A stretch of DNA of 64,000 nucleotides, from assembly GCF_000497445.1 (NCBI RefSeq), contig NZ_CM002285.1, forward strand, positions 9,485,694 through 9,549,693. Reading direction: 5' to 3'. Within the stretch, counting starts at the first letter, position 1. Every line of letters starts with the position of its first letter. The notes below the pieces were generated by a model. That model had not been told where the DNA came from. It did no database searches and saw only the letters and a program-made list of their open reading frames with translations. Shown piece after piece: positions 27,420-36,381 of this stretch. This stretch comes from Streptomyces roseochromogenus subsp. oscitans DS 12.976 (GTDB lineage: Bacteria > Actinomycetota > Actinomycetes > Streptomycetales > Streptomycetaceae). Made by a program: the position numbers and the translations under genes.

Positions 27420-27635
27420 TCAGGTCGTCGGCTCGGCCAGCTCGTAGTCCGATTCCTCGATCGCGGTGCGTACGTCCGTGACGTCCAGGGGGCGGTCGCT
27501 GGTCACCGCGATCCGTCCGCTGTCGACGTCCACCGCCACGGCCGCGACCCCGGGGATGCGCTCGATCTCCTCGGTGACGCATGCCGCGCAGTGTGCGCAG
27601 ACCATGCCCGCGACGGTGTAGCCGGTCTCGGTCAC
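27420..27635 (-). CDS. Heavy-metal-associated (HMA) domain protein, CopZ-like copper chaperone
   Basis: The protein has 71 residues, starting at a GTG whose GTGA overlaps the TGA stop of the upstream gene. The fold is the ferredoxin-like HMA domain; GMVCAHCAACVTEEI carries the metal-binding CxxC, with VDSGRIAVTSD in the third strand and IEESDYEL at the end. Such proteins bind Cu(I) and pass it to P-type ATPases. No ATPase is adjacent, and the upstream partner is a broken SnoaL-like gene. The reading frame is intact and probably the only functional gene in this graveyard besides the MarR pair. Confidence 0.85.
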   Translation of the reverse strand: MTETGYTVAGMVCAHCAACVTEEIERIPGVAAVAVDVDSGRIAVTSDRPLDVTDVRTAIEESDYELAEPTT

Positions 27636-28050
27636 GCCGTTCCTGCCTCACCGGTGTTGTGGGCGGGCACGGTGCGGGTGGCCATGTGTGCTCGGCGCAT
27701 GCGGCCGTCGGCGGTGAAGTGGCCGAAGAAGTGCACCTCGGTGGCGAGGCATTTGCCCCGCTGGGAGGAGTGCAGGGTGTAACGGGCGGCGATCCGGTCG
27801 CCGTCCGCGAGGGCCTCGTGCACCTCCATCCGGATGGTGGGCCGGTTCTAGCGGACCGGGCGGGTGTGCGCGATGAGTTTGGTGCGGTCGATCCGGTGTC
27901 CGTCGGCGCCCTGGAGGATGTCCGGGGTGTGGAAGCGGTCTACCATCACCGCCGGCTCCTCGTCGCTCTCCAGCAACTCCTCCGTGAAGGAGGTGAAGAA
28001 CCCGGCGATGAACTCCTTGGGCCCCGGTAACTTTGACAAGATGTAAGAGA
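27632..28050 (-). pseudogene. SnoaL/NTF2-like protein with in-frame stop, N-terminus lost
   Basis: Reading from about 28050 on the minus strand: KEFIAGFFTSFTEELLESDEEP and MVDRFHTPDILQGADGHRIDR, an in-frame TAG at about 27848, then MEVHEALADGDRIAARYTLH and VHFFGHFTADGRMRRAHMAT to the TGA at 27632. The pattern is a nuclear-transport-factor-2-like small-molecule enzyme or binding protein. The natural start is missing because the upstream side joins a transposase fragment. The stop codon overlaps the HMA start, so the two were translationally coupled. Confidence 0.7.
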
Positions 28051-28074
28051 TGATGTCGTCCCCGCCCCTGGATG

Positions 28075-29096
28075 TGATGCCAGATGGCGTCGTTGAAGGG
28101 CTGGTGGACGTGGTCGCGGTGGATCCACGGGATTTCGTGGAGCTTTCCGTCGGTGAGGCGGACCCAGATCTGGCGGGCGTTGTGGGGGTTGTGGGGGTTG
28201 TGGTGGACCTCCCACTTGCCGTCTTTGCTGGCGACACCGGAGCGCTGGCCGCGGTGGGGGTCCAGGATGTCGTGGTTGTAGGTGCGGTAGTCGAGGCGGA
28301 TGCCGCGTTCGGTGATGGGCTGCCACCGCACGGGCAGCAGTTCGAGGTAGTCGGCCCCGGTCAGCGGGACGGGCACGTAGCCGCTGATGGTGATGAGCGC
28401 GGCCCACATCTGGTTCGGCGTGAGGGCGGTTTTGGGAAGGACGGGGTGGCGCAGTCCGTCATGGGGCCGGTTCTGCCAGCCGCAGGTGATCCATTCGTCG
28501 AGGAGGTCCTGTAGCTGCGGGATCGTCCACCGCGTCTCGGCGGCCGTCGCCAAGCCGCGGCGCTGGGGGTTGGAGCCGGTGTGGCCGGCGACGTGCTGGC
28601 AGAACAGGTCGTTGATCGCGCCGAAGGTCCGCTCCACCACGGCCTTGGCCTGTGGGCGCCTCGGAGGGGCGGGCTGCACGCTCACCCCGAGCGTCTCGCA
28701 GGCGGCGACGAAGCCCTGCGAGAGGTAGATCTTGCCGCGGTCGACGACGATCGTCTCGGGCACGATCACCGGGCGGGCGGCCGCGCCTTCCAGCCGTTCG
28801 TCCAGTGACAGCATCCGCTGATAGGGAACCTCGGCCTGTGACAGATGAAGCGACTTGGGCCAGGTGGGCCGGGCGGGTTGCGGGACAGCCATCTCGGCCA
28901 GGAGGAGGGCGGCGTCGACGGCTTTGGTGCTGTGCGGGCGCAGGACGGCGGCCGGGATGGAGCGGGTGGCGACGTCGACGGCGATGGTCAGCTCCGGCCG
29001 GCCCAGGCTGCCGTCCTCCAGGACGGCCATGATGTCCAGGCGGGTGGTGTCGATCTGCACCTGTTCCCCGGGCCGTGATGTCAGCGGCGGACCCAC
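28075..29096 (-). pseudogene. Mu/TniA-type DDE transposase, internal fragment
   Basis: The open frame from 29096 encodes the rve-type catalytic core: VQIDTTRLDIMAV (first Asp), VDRGKIYLSQGF (second Asp) and RRPQAKAVVERTFGAINDLF (Glu). A Mu-transposase C-terminal beta-barrel region follows (ERGIRLDYRTYNHDIL, WVRLTDGKLHEIPWIH). The DNA-binding N-terminus is missing and the C-terminus runs into the SnoaL-like gene near 28075. Large transposases of this kind belong to Tn7/Tn5053-like elements, which need partner ATPases; none is present. Confidence 0.75.
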
Positions 29097-29221
29097 TTGT
29101 GGGACGTGGGCCTCGATATGCCCATCTCCGCGGCGACATGCGCGACCGGACGACCCGACAGGACGCGTTCGACCAGGAGCCGCCTGCCGTGAACGGTCAG
29201 CCGGGCATTACGGTGGGACAA
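29081..29221 (-). pseudogene. IS481-family transposase, N-terminal fragment
   Basis: The TTG at 29221 begins SHRNARLTVHGRRLLVERVL, SGRPVAHVAAEMGISRPTSHKWVRR, the helix-turn-helix of IS481 transposases, cut off by a stop at 29081. It abuts the Mu-type transposase fragment with no spacer, marking another IS-to-IS junction. Confidence 0.75.
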
Positions 29222-29329
29222 GAAGACCTCCGTGCGGTGCAGTCCTAGACACCTCCACCACACCGGAGGTCTTCGTCATGATCAAGACCTCGGCACTGTT
29301 AACAACGCTCGTGATCAATACACCGAGCC

Positions 29330-29662
29330 CGTGATCACCGGGCTCGTCGAAGACACCGCCCGGTGGTTCCTTCTGCAGGTCACCCTGCTTGCGGGCTCCG
29401 GTCGCATGCTGATGGGCACGGCACACGGTGGGGTCGACGCTCAGGTCCCACACGATCGCGCCCTTCGCATCAGCCAGGGCCTGGAGCCGGGTGAGAACCT
29501 GGTGCCAGATGCCGTCTCGCTGCCACCGGCGAAACAGGGCGCAGATCCGGCCCCACGGCCCGTACTCGACGGGCACGTCCCGCCATGGCACCCCGGTTCG
29601 GACCCGGAACCGGATGCCGTCGATCAACTGCCGCCAGGACCAGACCGGCGGCCGCCCGGCCA
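29330..29662 (-). pseudogene. IS5-family transposase, N-terminal fragment
   Basis: The minus strand reads [99 protein letters not shown]. This is the same IS5 subgroup as the transposase at 23.6 kb but a different copy. The first residues are missing at an abrupt junction with an HxlR-gene fragment at 29663, and the catalytic C-terminal half is absent. Confidence 0.75.
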
Positions 29663-29756
29663 TGCCACCTACACCCTCACCGACGACGGCCGAGCCCTGC
29701 TGACCGCCCTGGAGCACATCCGCACCTGGTGGCAGCAGCGCAAGCCCGTAACCTGA
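29663..29756 (+). pseudogene. HxlR-family regulator, C-terminal fragment
   Basis: ATYTLTDDGRALLTALEHIR, TWWQQRKPVT, stop at 29754-29756. The DNA is 78/80 identical to the 3' end of the intact HxlR gene at 40.7 kb (29663-29742 versus 40693-40772). It is therefore a recent duplicate or a piece of a paralogue. Confidence 0.8.
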
Positions 29757-29802
29757 CTTTCATCGCTCAGCGGTGGAGCATTTGGTCGCTCAAGGAGCCA
29801 GT

Positions 29803-29957
29803 GTGGCTACCGAGTTGGACCACATCATCATCCACGCCCACAATCGGCGCGACAGCATCGCGTTCCTGGCCGGTCTGATGGCTGCCCCGCCTCCCAGGAC
29901 TGGGGCCGCTTCACGAAGGTCGCCACGTCGAACGGCGCGCTCTCGCCAATGCTGTGA
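29803..29957 (+). pseudogene. VOC-family protein, N-terminal fragment with frameshift
   Basis: AAGGAG precedes the GTG at 29803: ATELDHIIIHAHNRRDSIAF, LAGLMAA, then a frame shift into DWGRFTKVATSNGALSPML, stop. It is clearly a relative of the intact VOC gene at 44.3 kb (ELNHIIVHCRNRRESAAFLADLMAA). It lies directly behind the HxlR fragment. Confidence 0.7.
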
Positions 29958-30317
29958 AGCAGTCAAGACTCGGACAGATCAACCCGGCCCTTCATCCCCT
30001 GTGTGGCCACCGGGTCATGCGTGGACGATCAGCTGGTGGTGACCGTAGTTGTCCATGAGTACCTAGGCCGGCGGTCCGCCATCCTGTCCCCGCTCGGCAT
30101 CGCATGATGGCGCAGAGTATTGACTCCCCACTCAGTCGCTCTTAGCCTCCCCGACTTGAGAGCGCTCTCAATCAGTCATCGCAAGGTATTTCTGTTCTCG
30201 ACCCTTGCCCTGGGAGGGCACCGGGCGAACCTTGCGTGCACTGATCACGCAAGGTGCACGAGTCCTGTCCGCGTTGCCTGCCGCCGCGCGTGACGACCCA
30301 CGTCTGGGAGAGCCGCA
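29958..30317. other. Leader region of the GH81 gene
   Basis: This 360-bp interval holds no convincing gene. A short frame reading VDDQLVVTVVVHEYLGRRSA ends near 30105, but I recognise nothing in it. The second half is the promoter region of the glucanase gene, with a 14-bp palindrome and, just before the start, GGGAGAG as ribosome-binding site. Confidence 0.5.
30157..30170. promoter_or_regulatory. LacI/CebR-like operator upstream of the GH81 gene
   Basis: TGAGAGCGCTCTCA is a perfect 14-bp palindrome 148 bp upstream of the start. It is one substitution per half away from the TGGGAGCGCTCCCA box known for the Streptomyces cello-oligosaccharide repressor CebR. It is probably bound by a LacI-family sugar repressor that senses glucan breakdown products. 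Confidence 0.7.
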
Positions 30318-33290
30318 ATGTTAAGAGCAACCGATCAGCTAATCAGCGCGGCGGATGGACGCCTGCCGTCGGGCGGTGGTCCGGCCGCCTCGGTGACCGG
30401 CAAAGGCGCCGCATCCCTCTGGTGGCCCACACAAGGGGGGCGTACGGCAGTGCTTGTGGCCGTGGCTGCACTTCTCGGGGCGGCCTTGGCGGTGCTCACG
30501 CCGCGGACGGCCGGCGCCGACACGGTGGGGCAGGGCAGTTACACCACCACGGCGCCCGGTCCGCTGCCGTCGGGATGCGGGGACCTGTCCACCAATCCGC
30601 GGCACTGGGTAACGGCGAACGCCCCGTCAGACGCAGTGCCCACCAACGACTGGTGGTCGTCGATCCTGTGGAAGCGCACCAACTGCGCCTACGGGGAGCC
30701 GATGTACGCCCAACCACTGGGCTTCAAGGCACAGCCGGGAGGGCTCGGGGTCTCCTACAGCACCAAGCCCACGATCTCAGGCAGCGGCAAGGGCGTGGGC
30801 GAGTACCACTTCGACTACGCGGAGGACTTCGTCGCCGGCGTCTCGGGGCTGACCGCTCCCGAGGTGAAGGTGGACGACTGGAGCGACTGGACGGTCAGCC
30901 CCTACCTGAGCGACGGCACGCACACCCTGCGGGCGACCATCGGCTCCGGCCTGCCGTTCGCCTACTTCCGGGCGACGGGCGGCGACGCACAGATCAAGGC
31001 GGCCTCCGACGCGACGGTGGACGTGTGGTCCAACTCCAAATCCACGCTCGGGTACACGGTCAACGGGCACGACTACGTCGCCTTCGCGCCCACCGGGGCG
31101 ACCTGGACCGTCAATGGCTCCACCTTCACCTCCTCACTCGCCGGCAAGGACTACTTCTCGGTCGCCGTCCTTCCCACCACGCCGTCCACCTCGGCGTCCG
31201 ACCGTGCCGGACTCGCGGCCGAGTACGCCAAGTACGCCTACGACCCTGTCACCGGTACGGCCGTGTCCTACCGGTACGACGAGGCGGACAGTACCGTCAC
31301 CACCACGTACCACTTCACCACCACCGCGCTCGACGGGTCGGAAACGGGCACGGTCGCGGCCTTGCTGCCCCATCAGTGGCGCTACCTGGCCGACGGCAGC
31401 CCGCTGCAGCAGACATACGTCTCCTCGCGCGGCCCGCTGAAGGTGCTCACCGGTGTCACGTCCTTCACGACGTCGATGGTCTTCCACGGGGTGCTGCCGG
31501 AGATACCGGCCGTCGCCGACAGTTCCGGCCCAGACGCCACGACGCTGCAGGACTACCTCAACGCGGAGAAGGCCGACCCGACCCGCCAGCAGAGCGACGA
31601 CACCTACTGGACCGGCAAGGGCCTGGGACGCGCTGCACGACTGGCGGAGATCGCCGACCAGACCGGCAACACCGACGTGCGCGACGCCGCCCTGTCCGCG
31701 ATCAAGTCCAAGCTGACGGACTGGTTCACCGCGTCGCCGGGCAAGACGGGCCACCTGTTCTACTACGACCGCAACTGGGGCACCCTGATCGGCTATCCGG
31801 CCTCCTATGGGTCCGATCAGGAGCTGAACGACCACCACTTCCACTACGGCTACTACATCGCCGCGGCCGCGACCCTGGCCAGGTTCGATCCCACCTGGGC
31901 CGACGCCGACCACTACGGGGGCATGGTCGACCTGCTCATCCGGGACGCCAACAACTACGACCGCACCGACAAGCGCTTCCCCTACCTGCGGGACTTCGAC
32001 ATCTACGCCGGCCACGACTGGGCCTCCGGCCACGGCTCGTTCGCCGCGGGCAACAACCAGGAGTCCTCCTCGGAGGGGATGAACTTCGACAACGCGCTCA
32101 TCCAGTGGGGCACCGCCACCGGGAACAAGGCCGTCCGCGACGCCGGAATCTACATGTACACCACCCAGGCCGCCGCCATCCACGACTACTGGTTCGACAC
32201 CCACCACCAGATCTACCCCAGCGACTTCCCCCACAAGGAGCTCGGCATGGTCTGGAGCAACGGCGGCGCCTACGCCACCTGGTTCTCCAGCGCCCCCGAA
32301 CAGATCCAGGGCATCAACCTGCTGCCGATCACCGGCGGACACCTCTATCTCGGCGACGACCCGACCTACGTCAAAGCCAACTACCAGGAGATGCTCGACC
32401 AGGCCGGCAAAACCCAGCCCGGCATCTGGACCGACATCTGGTACGAATACCTGGCCCTGGGCGACGGCGACGCGGCCCTGGCCGACTTCCGCGCCAACAA
32501 CTCCTTCACCTCCGAAGAAGGCGAGAGCAAGGCCCACACCTTCCACTGGATCCGCAACCTCGCCGCCCTCGGCACCGTGGACACCACCGTCACCGCCGAC
32601 AACCCGCTGACCGCGGTCTTCACCAAGAACGGCGCACGCACCTACGTCGCCGCCAACACCACCGCCACCGACACCACCGTGCACTTCTCCGACGGAACCA
32701 CCGTGCAGGTACCCGCCGGGAAGACGGTCACCGCCGGCGCCCACACCTGGAGCGGCGGCAGCGCGCCCGGCGGCACAGGGCCCAGCCCTACTCCCACTCC
32801 CTCGCCCACCGGCGGTGGCTCCTCGCCGACGCTGTACCTGCATGATGACGGGGGGCTGACGGGAACGGTCGGGGGTACGGGCAGTGTCACGCTGGCGTCG
32901 GCGGACGGCACGAACCATGACGGCGATCCCTACCGGCCGGTCACGTTCACCGCGTCCGGGCTGAACATGAAGTACCAGGGCGGGGCGACGCAGTTCGACC
33001 TGGCGGTCGACGCGAAGGATGTGGTCGGCAACGCGGTCCAGCTACAGGTGTCCTACGACTGCACCGGGGACGGAAAGTGGGACCGTGTGGAGACCTACCG
33101 CTACTTCGCCACCGACCCCGTACCCAGCTGGGAGCACTACACCAACACGGCTGGACTGGCCTCACAAAGCGGCACGCTGTGCGACCTGAAGGACGGAACC
33201 GTCCAGGCGAAAATCTGGAACGCCCTGGGCAACGCCACCAGCACCCTCGCCACCGGAGAACAATCGGTCCTCCGACTGCCCTACAGCTGA
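30318..33290 (+). CDS. Secreted glycoside hydrolase family 81 endo-beta-1,3-glucanase with C-terminal module
   Basis: 990 residues; GGGAGAG precedes the ATG. Signal region: ~residues 40-68 (AVLVAVAALLGAALAVLTP). The GH81 catalytic domain covers ~75-800: VPTNDWWSSILWKR at the N-terminus, FYYDRNWGTLIGYP, ELNDHHFHYGYYI (~503-513), AAGNNQESSSEGMNF (~577-590, containing the catalytic Glu), then PFDIYAGHDW-type loops. A Thr/Pro linker (PSPTPTPSPT, ~815-835) leads to a ~150-residue C-terminal beta module ending in a Cys pair (SYDCTGDGKWD, GTLCDLKDG), probably carbohydrate-binding. GH81 enzymes hydrolyse laminarin and fungal wall glucan outside the cell. Regulation is probably through the upstream palindrome. 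Confidence 0.92.
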   Translation: MLRATDQLISAADGRLPSGGGPAASVTGKGAASLWWPTQGGRTAVLVAVAALLGAALAVLTPRTAGADTVGQGSYTTTAPGPLPSGCGDLSTNPRHWVTANAPSDAVPTNDWWSSILWKRTNCAYGEPMYAQPLGFKAQPGGLGVSYSTKPTISGSGKGVGEYHFDYAEDFVAGVSGLTAPEVKVDDWSDWTVSPYLSDGTHTLRATIGSGLPFAYFRATGGDAQIKAASDATVDVWSNSKSTLGYTVNGHDYVAFAPTGATWTVNGSTFTSSLAGKDYFSVAVLPTTPSTSASDRAGLAAEYAKYAYDPVTGTAVSYRYDEADSTVTTTYHFTTTALDGSETGTVAALLPHQWRYLADGSPLQQTYVSSRGPLKVLTGVTSFTTSMVFHGVLPEIPAVADSSGPDATTLQDYLNAEKADPTRQQSDDTYWTGKGLGRAARLAEIADQTGNTDVRDAALSAIKSKLTDWFTASPGKTGHLFYYDRNWGTLIGYPASYGSDQELNDHHFHYGYYIAAAATLARFDPTWADADHYGGMVDLLIRDANNYDRTDKRFPYLRDFDIYAGHDWASGHGSFAAGNNQESSSEGMNFDNALIQWGTATGNKAVRDAGIYMYTTQAAAIHDYWFDTHHQIYPSDFPHKELGMVWSNGGAYATWFSSAPEQIQGINLLPITGGHLYLGDDPTYVKANYQEMLDQAGKTQPGIWTDIWYEYLALGDGDAALADFRANNSFTSEEGESKAHTFHWIRNLAALGTVDTTVTADNPLTAVFTKNGARTYVAANTTATDTTVHFSDGTTVQVPAGKTVTAGAHTWSGGSAPGGTGPSPTPTPSPTGGGSSPTLYLHDDGGLTGTVGGTGSVTLASADGTNHDGDPYRPVTFTASGLNMKYQGGATQFDLAVDAKDVVGNAVQLQVSYDCTGDGKWDRVETYRYFATDPVPSWEHYTNTAGLASQSGTLCDLKDGTVQAKIWNALGNATSTLATGEQSVLRLPYS

Positions 33291-33665
33291 GCTGGCATCG
33301 GCAGGGGGACGGCCGGAATCAACTGCGGCTCGGTGGTCAACTACCACAGGGAGATCACCGTGGATGACGAACGCGAGCTCGCCCAGCTCGAGGAGAAGGG
33401 ACGCCGACCGCTGCGCACCGCAGCCACCGACGACCCCGCGGCTGGGATCGTACGCGCCACCCGGTACCGGCGGGGCTGTCGCACTCCCGCCGGGCCTGGC
33501 GTGTAGGAGCTGCGGTCAACTGGCGAGGGTGGCGAGGAAGCCGCGGGCTGGCGACAGCCAAGAGATCCGGAATCTTCTTGGTGACACGACCGAGGATGAC
33601 GGTGATGCCTGGCCGATGAGCGACCGGATCTCGGTGGCCGCCCCGCTCCTGGGAGGGCGAACCAG
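33291..33665. other. Intergenic region with a short unassigned ORF
   Basis: This 375-bp gap has no confident gene. A frame through 33360-33506 reads INCGSVVNYHREITVDDERE, LAQLEEKGRRPLRTAATDD, which looks like a real protein tail without a proper start. On the minus strand, ITVILGRVTKKIPDLLAVAS is similarly protein-like. Both are probably remnants; I recognise neither. Confidence 0.35.
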
Positions 33666-34280
33666 CTAGCCGCAGCGCGAAGCCTGGCTCGGCGGGACTG
33701 CCCCGAGGGCCAGGCGTAGCGGGGGGCTGTAGATCCGGATTATTTCATCAGGCGCCATGGAAGCGATCGGTTCGAGGCGGAGGATGTAGCGGGTCACGAT
33801 CAGGCCGGCGATCTGGGCGCAGAACGCTGCGGCGCGTTTGCGGGCGTCCCTGCCGCCGATCCGGGATGCGATCTTCTCGATCAGTTCCTTCTCCGTCATC
33901 TCCCTGACCAGGTCGGCGAAGGCGGCATCGTGCGCGGCCCCGGCCACGAGGGCGCGCAGGGGTGCGCCGGTTTCGGAGTTTTCCCACAGCGAGAGCAGGG
34001 CGTACAGGGCGCGCTGGGGGAAGGTGGCCGGCTCGCCTTCAGCGGCGCGGCCGAGGATGTCGGAGGGGTTGACGACCAAGGCGAGGGCCGCGCTGAGCAG
34101 GCCCTTCTTGGAGCCGAAGTAGTAGCTGACCAGGGCAAGATCCACGCCGGCCTCGGCGGCGATGGAGCGCAGGGTGACGTCCTGGTATCCGCCTTCGAGG
34201 AAGCGCCGGCGGGCGACATCCAGGATCTGGGCGCGGGTGTCGGGCTTCCCCGGCCGACGCCCCCGGGAAGAATTCATCAC
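33666..34280 (-). CDS. TetR-family regulator, probable repressor of the adjacent MFS exporter
   Basis: 204 residues from the ATG at 34280 (or 34277). The N-terminal HTH reads ILDVARRRFLEGGYQDVTLR, SIAAEAGVDLALVSYYFGSK. The C-terminal domain (LYALLSLWENSETGAPLRALVAG, in parts LYALLSLWENSETG and APLRALVAG; AQIAGLIVTRYILRLEPIAS) is TetR_C-type. It is divergent from the MFS gene; the 69-bp spacer contains CACCG-N12-CGGTG (34278-34299), overlapping its own start codon, a plausible autoregulatory operator. The arrangement is the standard TetR/efflux-pump pair. Confidence 0.85.
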   Translation of the reverse strand: MMNSSRGRRPGKPDTRAQILDVARRRFLEGGYQDVTLRSIAAEAGVDLALVSYYFGSKKGLLSAALALVVNPSDILGRAAEGEPATFPQRALYALLSLWENSETGAPLRALVAGAAHDAAFADLVREMTEKELIEKIASRIGGRDARKRAAAFCAQIAGLIVTRYILRLEPIASMAPDEIIRIYSPPLRLALGAVPPSQASRCG

Positions 34281-34349
34281 CGTTGAGATTGTAGCGGTGC
34301 CCGGGCCAGGGTGAACGGGCCCATCCCCCCGCTCCGAAGGGACTTCTCC

Positions 34350-35921
34350 GTGCTCACCCCCTCGCCTCCAGGCGTTAAGACCCCTGGCCGTCCCCTGCGG
34401 CAGGGCGTCGTCCTGGCCATCACCTGTCTTGCGCTGGCCACCGTGATGGCCGCGATGGCTTCACTCAACGTGGCTCTGCCCGACATCGCGCGCCAGACGC
34501 ACGCGACCCAGACCCAGCAGTCGTGGATCATCGACGCCTACAGCCTGGTCTTCGCCTCCCTGCTGCTGCCCGCCGGGGCGCTCGGTGACCGGTTCGGCAG
34601 GCGCCGGGCGCTGGTCGTCGGTCTCATCGTCTTCGGGGCGGGTTCGGCCCTTGCGGTGTTCACCACCAGCCCGGACCAGCTGATCGCGCTGCGCGTGCTG
34701 CTGGGCGTGGGGGCCGCGTTGATCATGCCCGCGACCCTGTCGACCATCACCAGCAGCTTCCCGCGAGAGCAGCGGGCGCGGGCGGTGAGCATCTGGTCGG
34801 CGGTCGCCGGGGCCAGCGGGGTCCTCGGTCTGCTGGCCTCGGGCACGTTGCTGGAGTGGTGGTCGTGGCAGTCGGTGTTCTGGTTCAACGTGGTGCTGGC
34901 CGCGGTAGCGCTGGTCGGCACGCTGGCCTTCGTACCGGAGTCCGCCGATGCCCGCCCAGTGCCGCTGGATGCGGTCGGCGCGATCCTGGCGGCGGCCGGG
35001 ATCGCGGCACTCGTCTACGCGGTGATCGAAGCCCCGGTCAACGGCTGGAGCGACCCCGTCACGCTCGGCGGCATCGCGGTCGGACTGCTCATCCTGGTCG
35101 GCTTCGTCGTCTTCGAGCTGCGCAGTCGGCACCCGCTGCTCGACCCGCGGCTGTTCACCAACCGGCGCTTCGCGGCAGGCTCGCTGTCGATCACACTGCA
35201 GTTCTTCGCCCTGTTCGGGTTCATCTTCGTGATGATGCAGTACCTCCAGCTGGTCCGCCGCGACAGCGCGCTGATGGCCGCTCTCAGCCTGCTGGCCATG
35301 CCGATCGGCATGGTCCCCGCCTCCCGGCTCAGCCCCCGCCTCAGCCAGCGGTACGGTGACCGCGGCCCCTGGGTGGCCGGGCTGCTCGCACTCGCCGCCG
35401 GCATGGGCGTCCTGGCCCACCTGGACGGCAACAGCGCCTACTGGCACATCGCCGCCGGCCTGATCCCGCTCGGTGCCGGCCTGGGACTGGCCATGCCGCC
35501 GGCCACCACCTCCATCACCAGCGCCGTGCCCAAGGGCCTGCAGAACGTCGGCTCCGCCGTCAACGACCTGGCCCGCGAACTCGGCGGCGCGCTGGGCATT
35601 GCGGTGCTCGGCAGCATCCTGACCGCCAGCTACCGCAACAACCTACACCTGACCGGGGTCCCGCCCCAGGTCGCCGAGGCGGCGAAGTCCTCACTGGCCG
35701 GTGCCGCCGCGGCCGGTCCGGGCGTCATGCACCAGGCGCAGGATGCGTTCATCACCGGGCTGCGCGCCTCCTTGCACGGTGGCGCCATCACGGCAGTCGT
35801 CACGGCCGTCGCCGTGGCCGTCCTGCTTCGCCGGCGCCGCACCGCGAGCGACAAGACGCCGTGCCCCGCCCCTGCGGAAGCGGTGCCGCACAGCGGACGA
35901 GAGCAGGCGGATGCGGCCTGA
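34350..35921 (+). CDS. MFS transporter, DHA2 (EmrB/QacA) family, 14 TM
   Basis: I place the start at the GTG at 34350, seven bases behind AAGGGA (34337-34342); 523 residues. Motif A is GALGDRFGRRRALVVG between TM2 and TM3; ALPDIARQTHATQTQQSWI is the DHA2 N-terminal signature (WxxxAY follows as WIIDAYSL). Hydrophobic segments fit 14 membrane helices, the last after DAFITGLRASLHGGAI. Family members expel drugs by proton antiport. It begins a plus-strand series with the cupin and small membrane protein genes; the adjacent divergent TetR gene probably controls it. Confidence 0.9.
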   Translation: MLTPSPPGVKTPGRPLRQGVVLAITCLALATVMAAMASLNVALPDIARQTHATQTQQSWIIDAYSLVFASLLLPAGALGDRFGRRRALVVGLIVFGAGSALAVFTTSPDQLIALRVLLGVGAALIMPATLSTITSSFPREQRARAVSIWSAVAGASGVLGLLASGTLLEWWSWQSVFWFNVVLAAVALVGTLAFVPESADARPVPLDAVGAILAAAGIAALVYAVIEAPVNGWSDPVTLGGIAVGLLILVGFVVFELRSRHPLLDPRLFTNRRFAAGSLSITLQFFALFGFIFVMMQYLQLVRRDSALMAALSLLAMPIGMVPASRLSPRLSQRYGDRGPWVAGLLALAAGMGVLAHLDGNSAYWHIAAGLIPLGAGLGLAMPPATTSITSAVPKGLQNVGSAVNDLARELGGALGIAVLGSILTASYRNNLHLTGVPPQVAEAAKSSLAGAAAAGPGVMHQAQDAFITGLRASLHGGAITAVVTAVAVAVLLRRRRTASDKTPCPAPAEAVPHSGREQADAA

Positions 35922-35967
35922 CCGCGCCCGGAACGGACCCGAACGACCCCAGCAGGCAGGAGTTCGC

Positions 35968-36327
35968 ATGACCACCCCAGCCCACAGCCCCGCGGACGAG
36001 AGCGCGGACGTCGTGTCCCTGGACGTCCTCGCACAACGGCTGCTGTCCGAGGCCCAAGCCTCAACCGCAGGCCGGGCAGGGCGGACCGTGGCCGCCCTGC
36101 CCGGCCTGCGGGCCACCCTGATAGCACTCCACGCCGGGCAGGAACTCGCCGAGCACCAGGCACCCGGCGCCGCCCTTCTCGGCTGCCTGACCGGCTGGGT
36201 ACGGCTGGCCACCGCCGAGCAGGAATGGGCCCTGCACCAGCGCACCCTCATCCCCATACCCCCCGAACCCCACCGGCTCATCGCCGACACACCCGCCGTG
36301 GTGATGCTCATCGTCCGGCTCACCTGA
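35968..36327 (+). CDS. Cupin-fold protein
   Basis: The ATG at 35968 follows GGCAGGAG; 119 residues. The C-terminal 75 residues form a single cupin barrel (GLRATLIALHAGQELAEHQA, PGAALLGCLTGWVRLATAEQ, LIPIPPEPHRLIADTPAVVM, LIVRL). The metal-binding His residues are only partly present (LHAG, EHQ, PHR). Small cupins of this type are linked to stress sensing or metabolite binding; the function here is open. It lies 46 bp downstream of the MFS gene and probably shares its transcript. Confidence 0.75.
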   Translation: MTTPAHSPADESADVVSLDVLAQRLLSEAQASTAGRAGRTVAALPGLRATLIALHAGQELAEHQAPGAALLGCLTGWVRLATAEQEWALHQRTLIPIPPEPHRLIADTPAVVMLIVRLT

Positions 36328-36381
36328 GCCACGCGACGTCCGTGCCCGCCCGGCACCCGCCCAGCAGCGAAAGAAAGGCAC

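Noticed and set aside
30254..32918. Two very long frames overlapping the GH81 gene (plus strand second frame, and minus strand)
   Set aside because: Arg/His-rich and Val/Gly-rich shadows; only the 30318-33290 frame has signal peptide and catalytic motifs.
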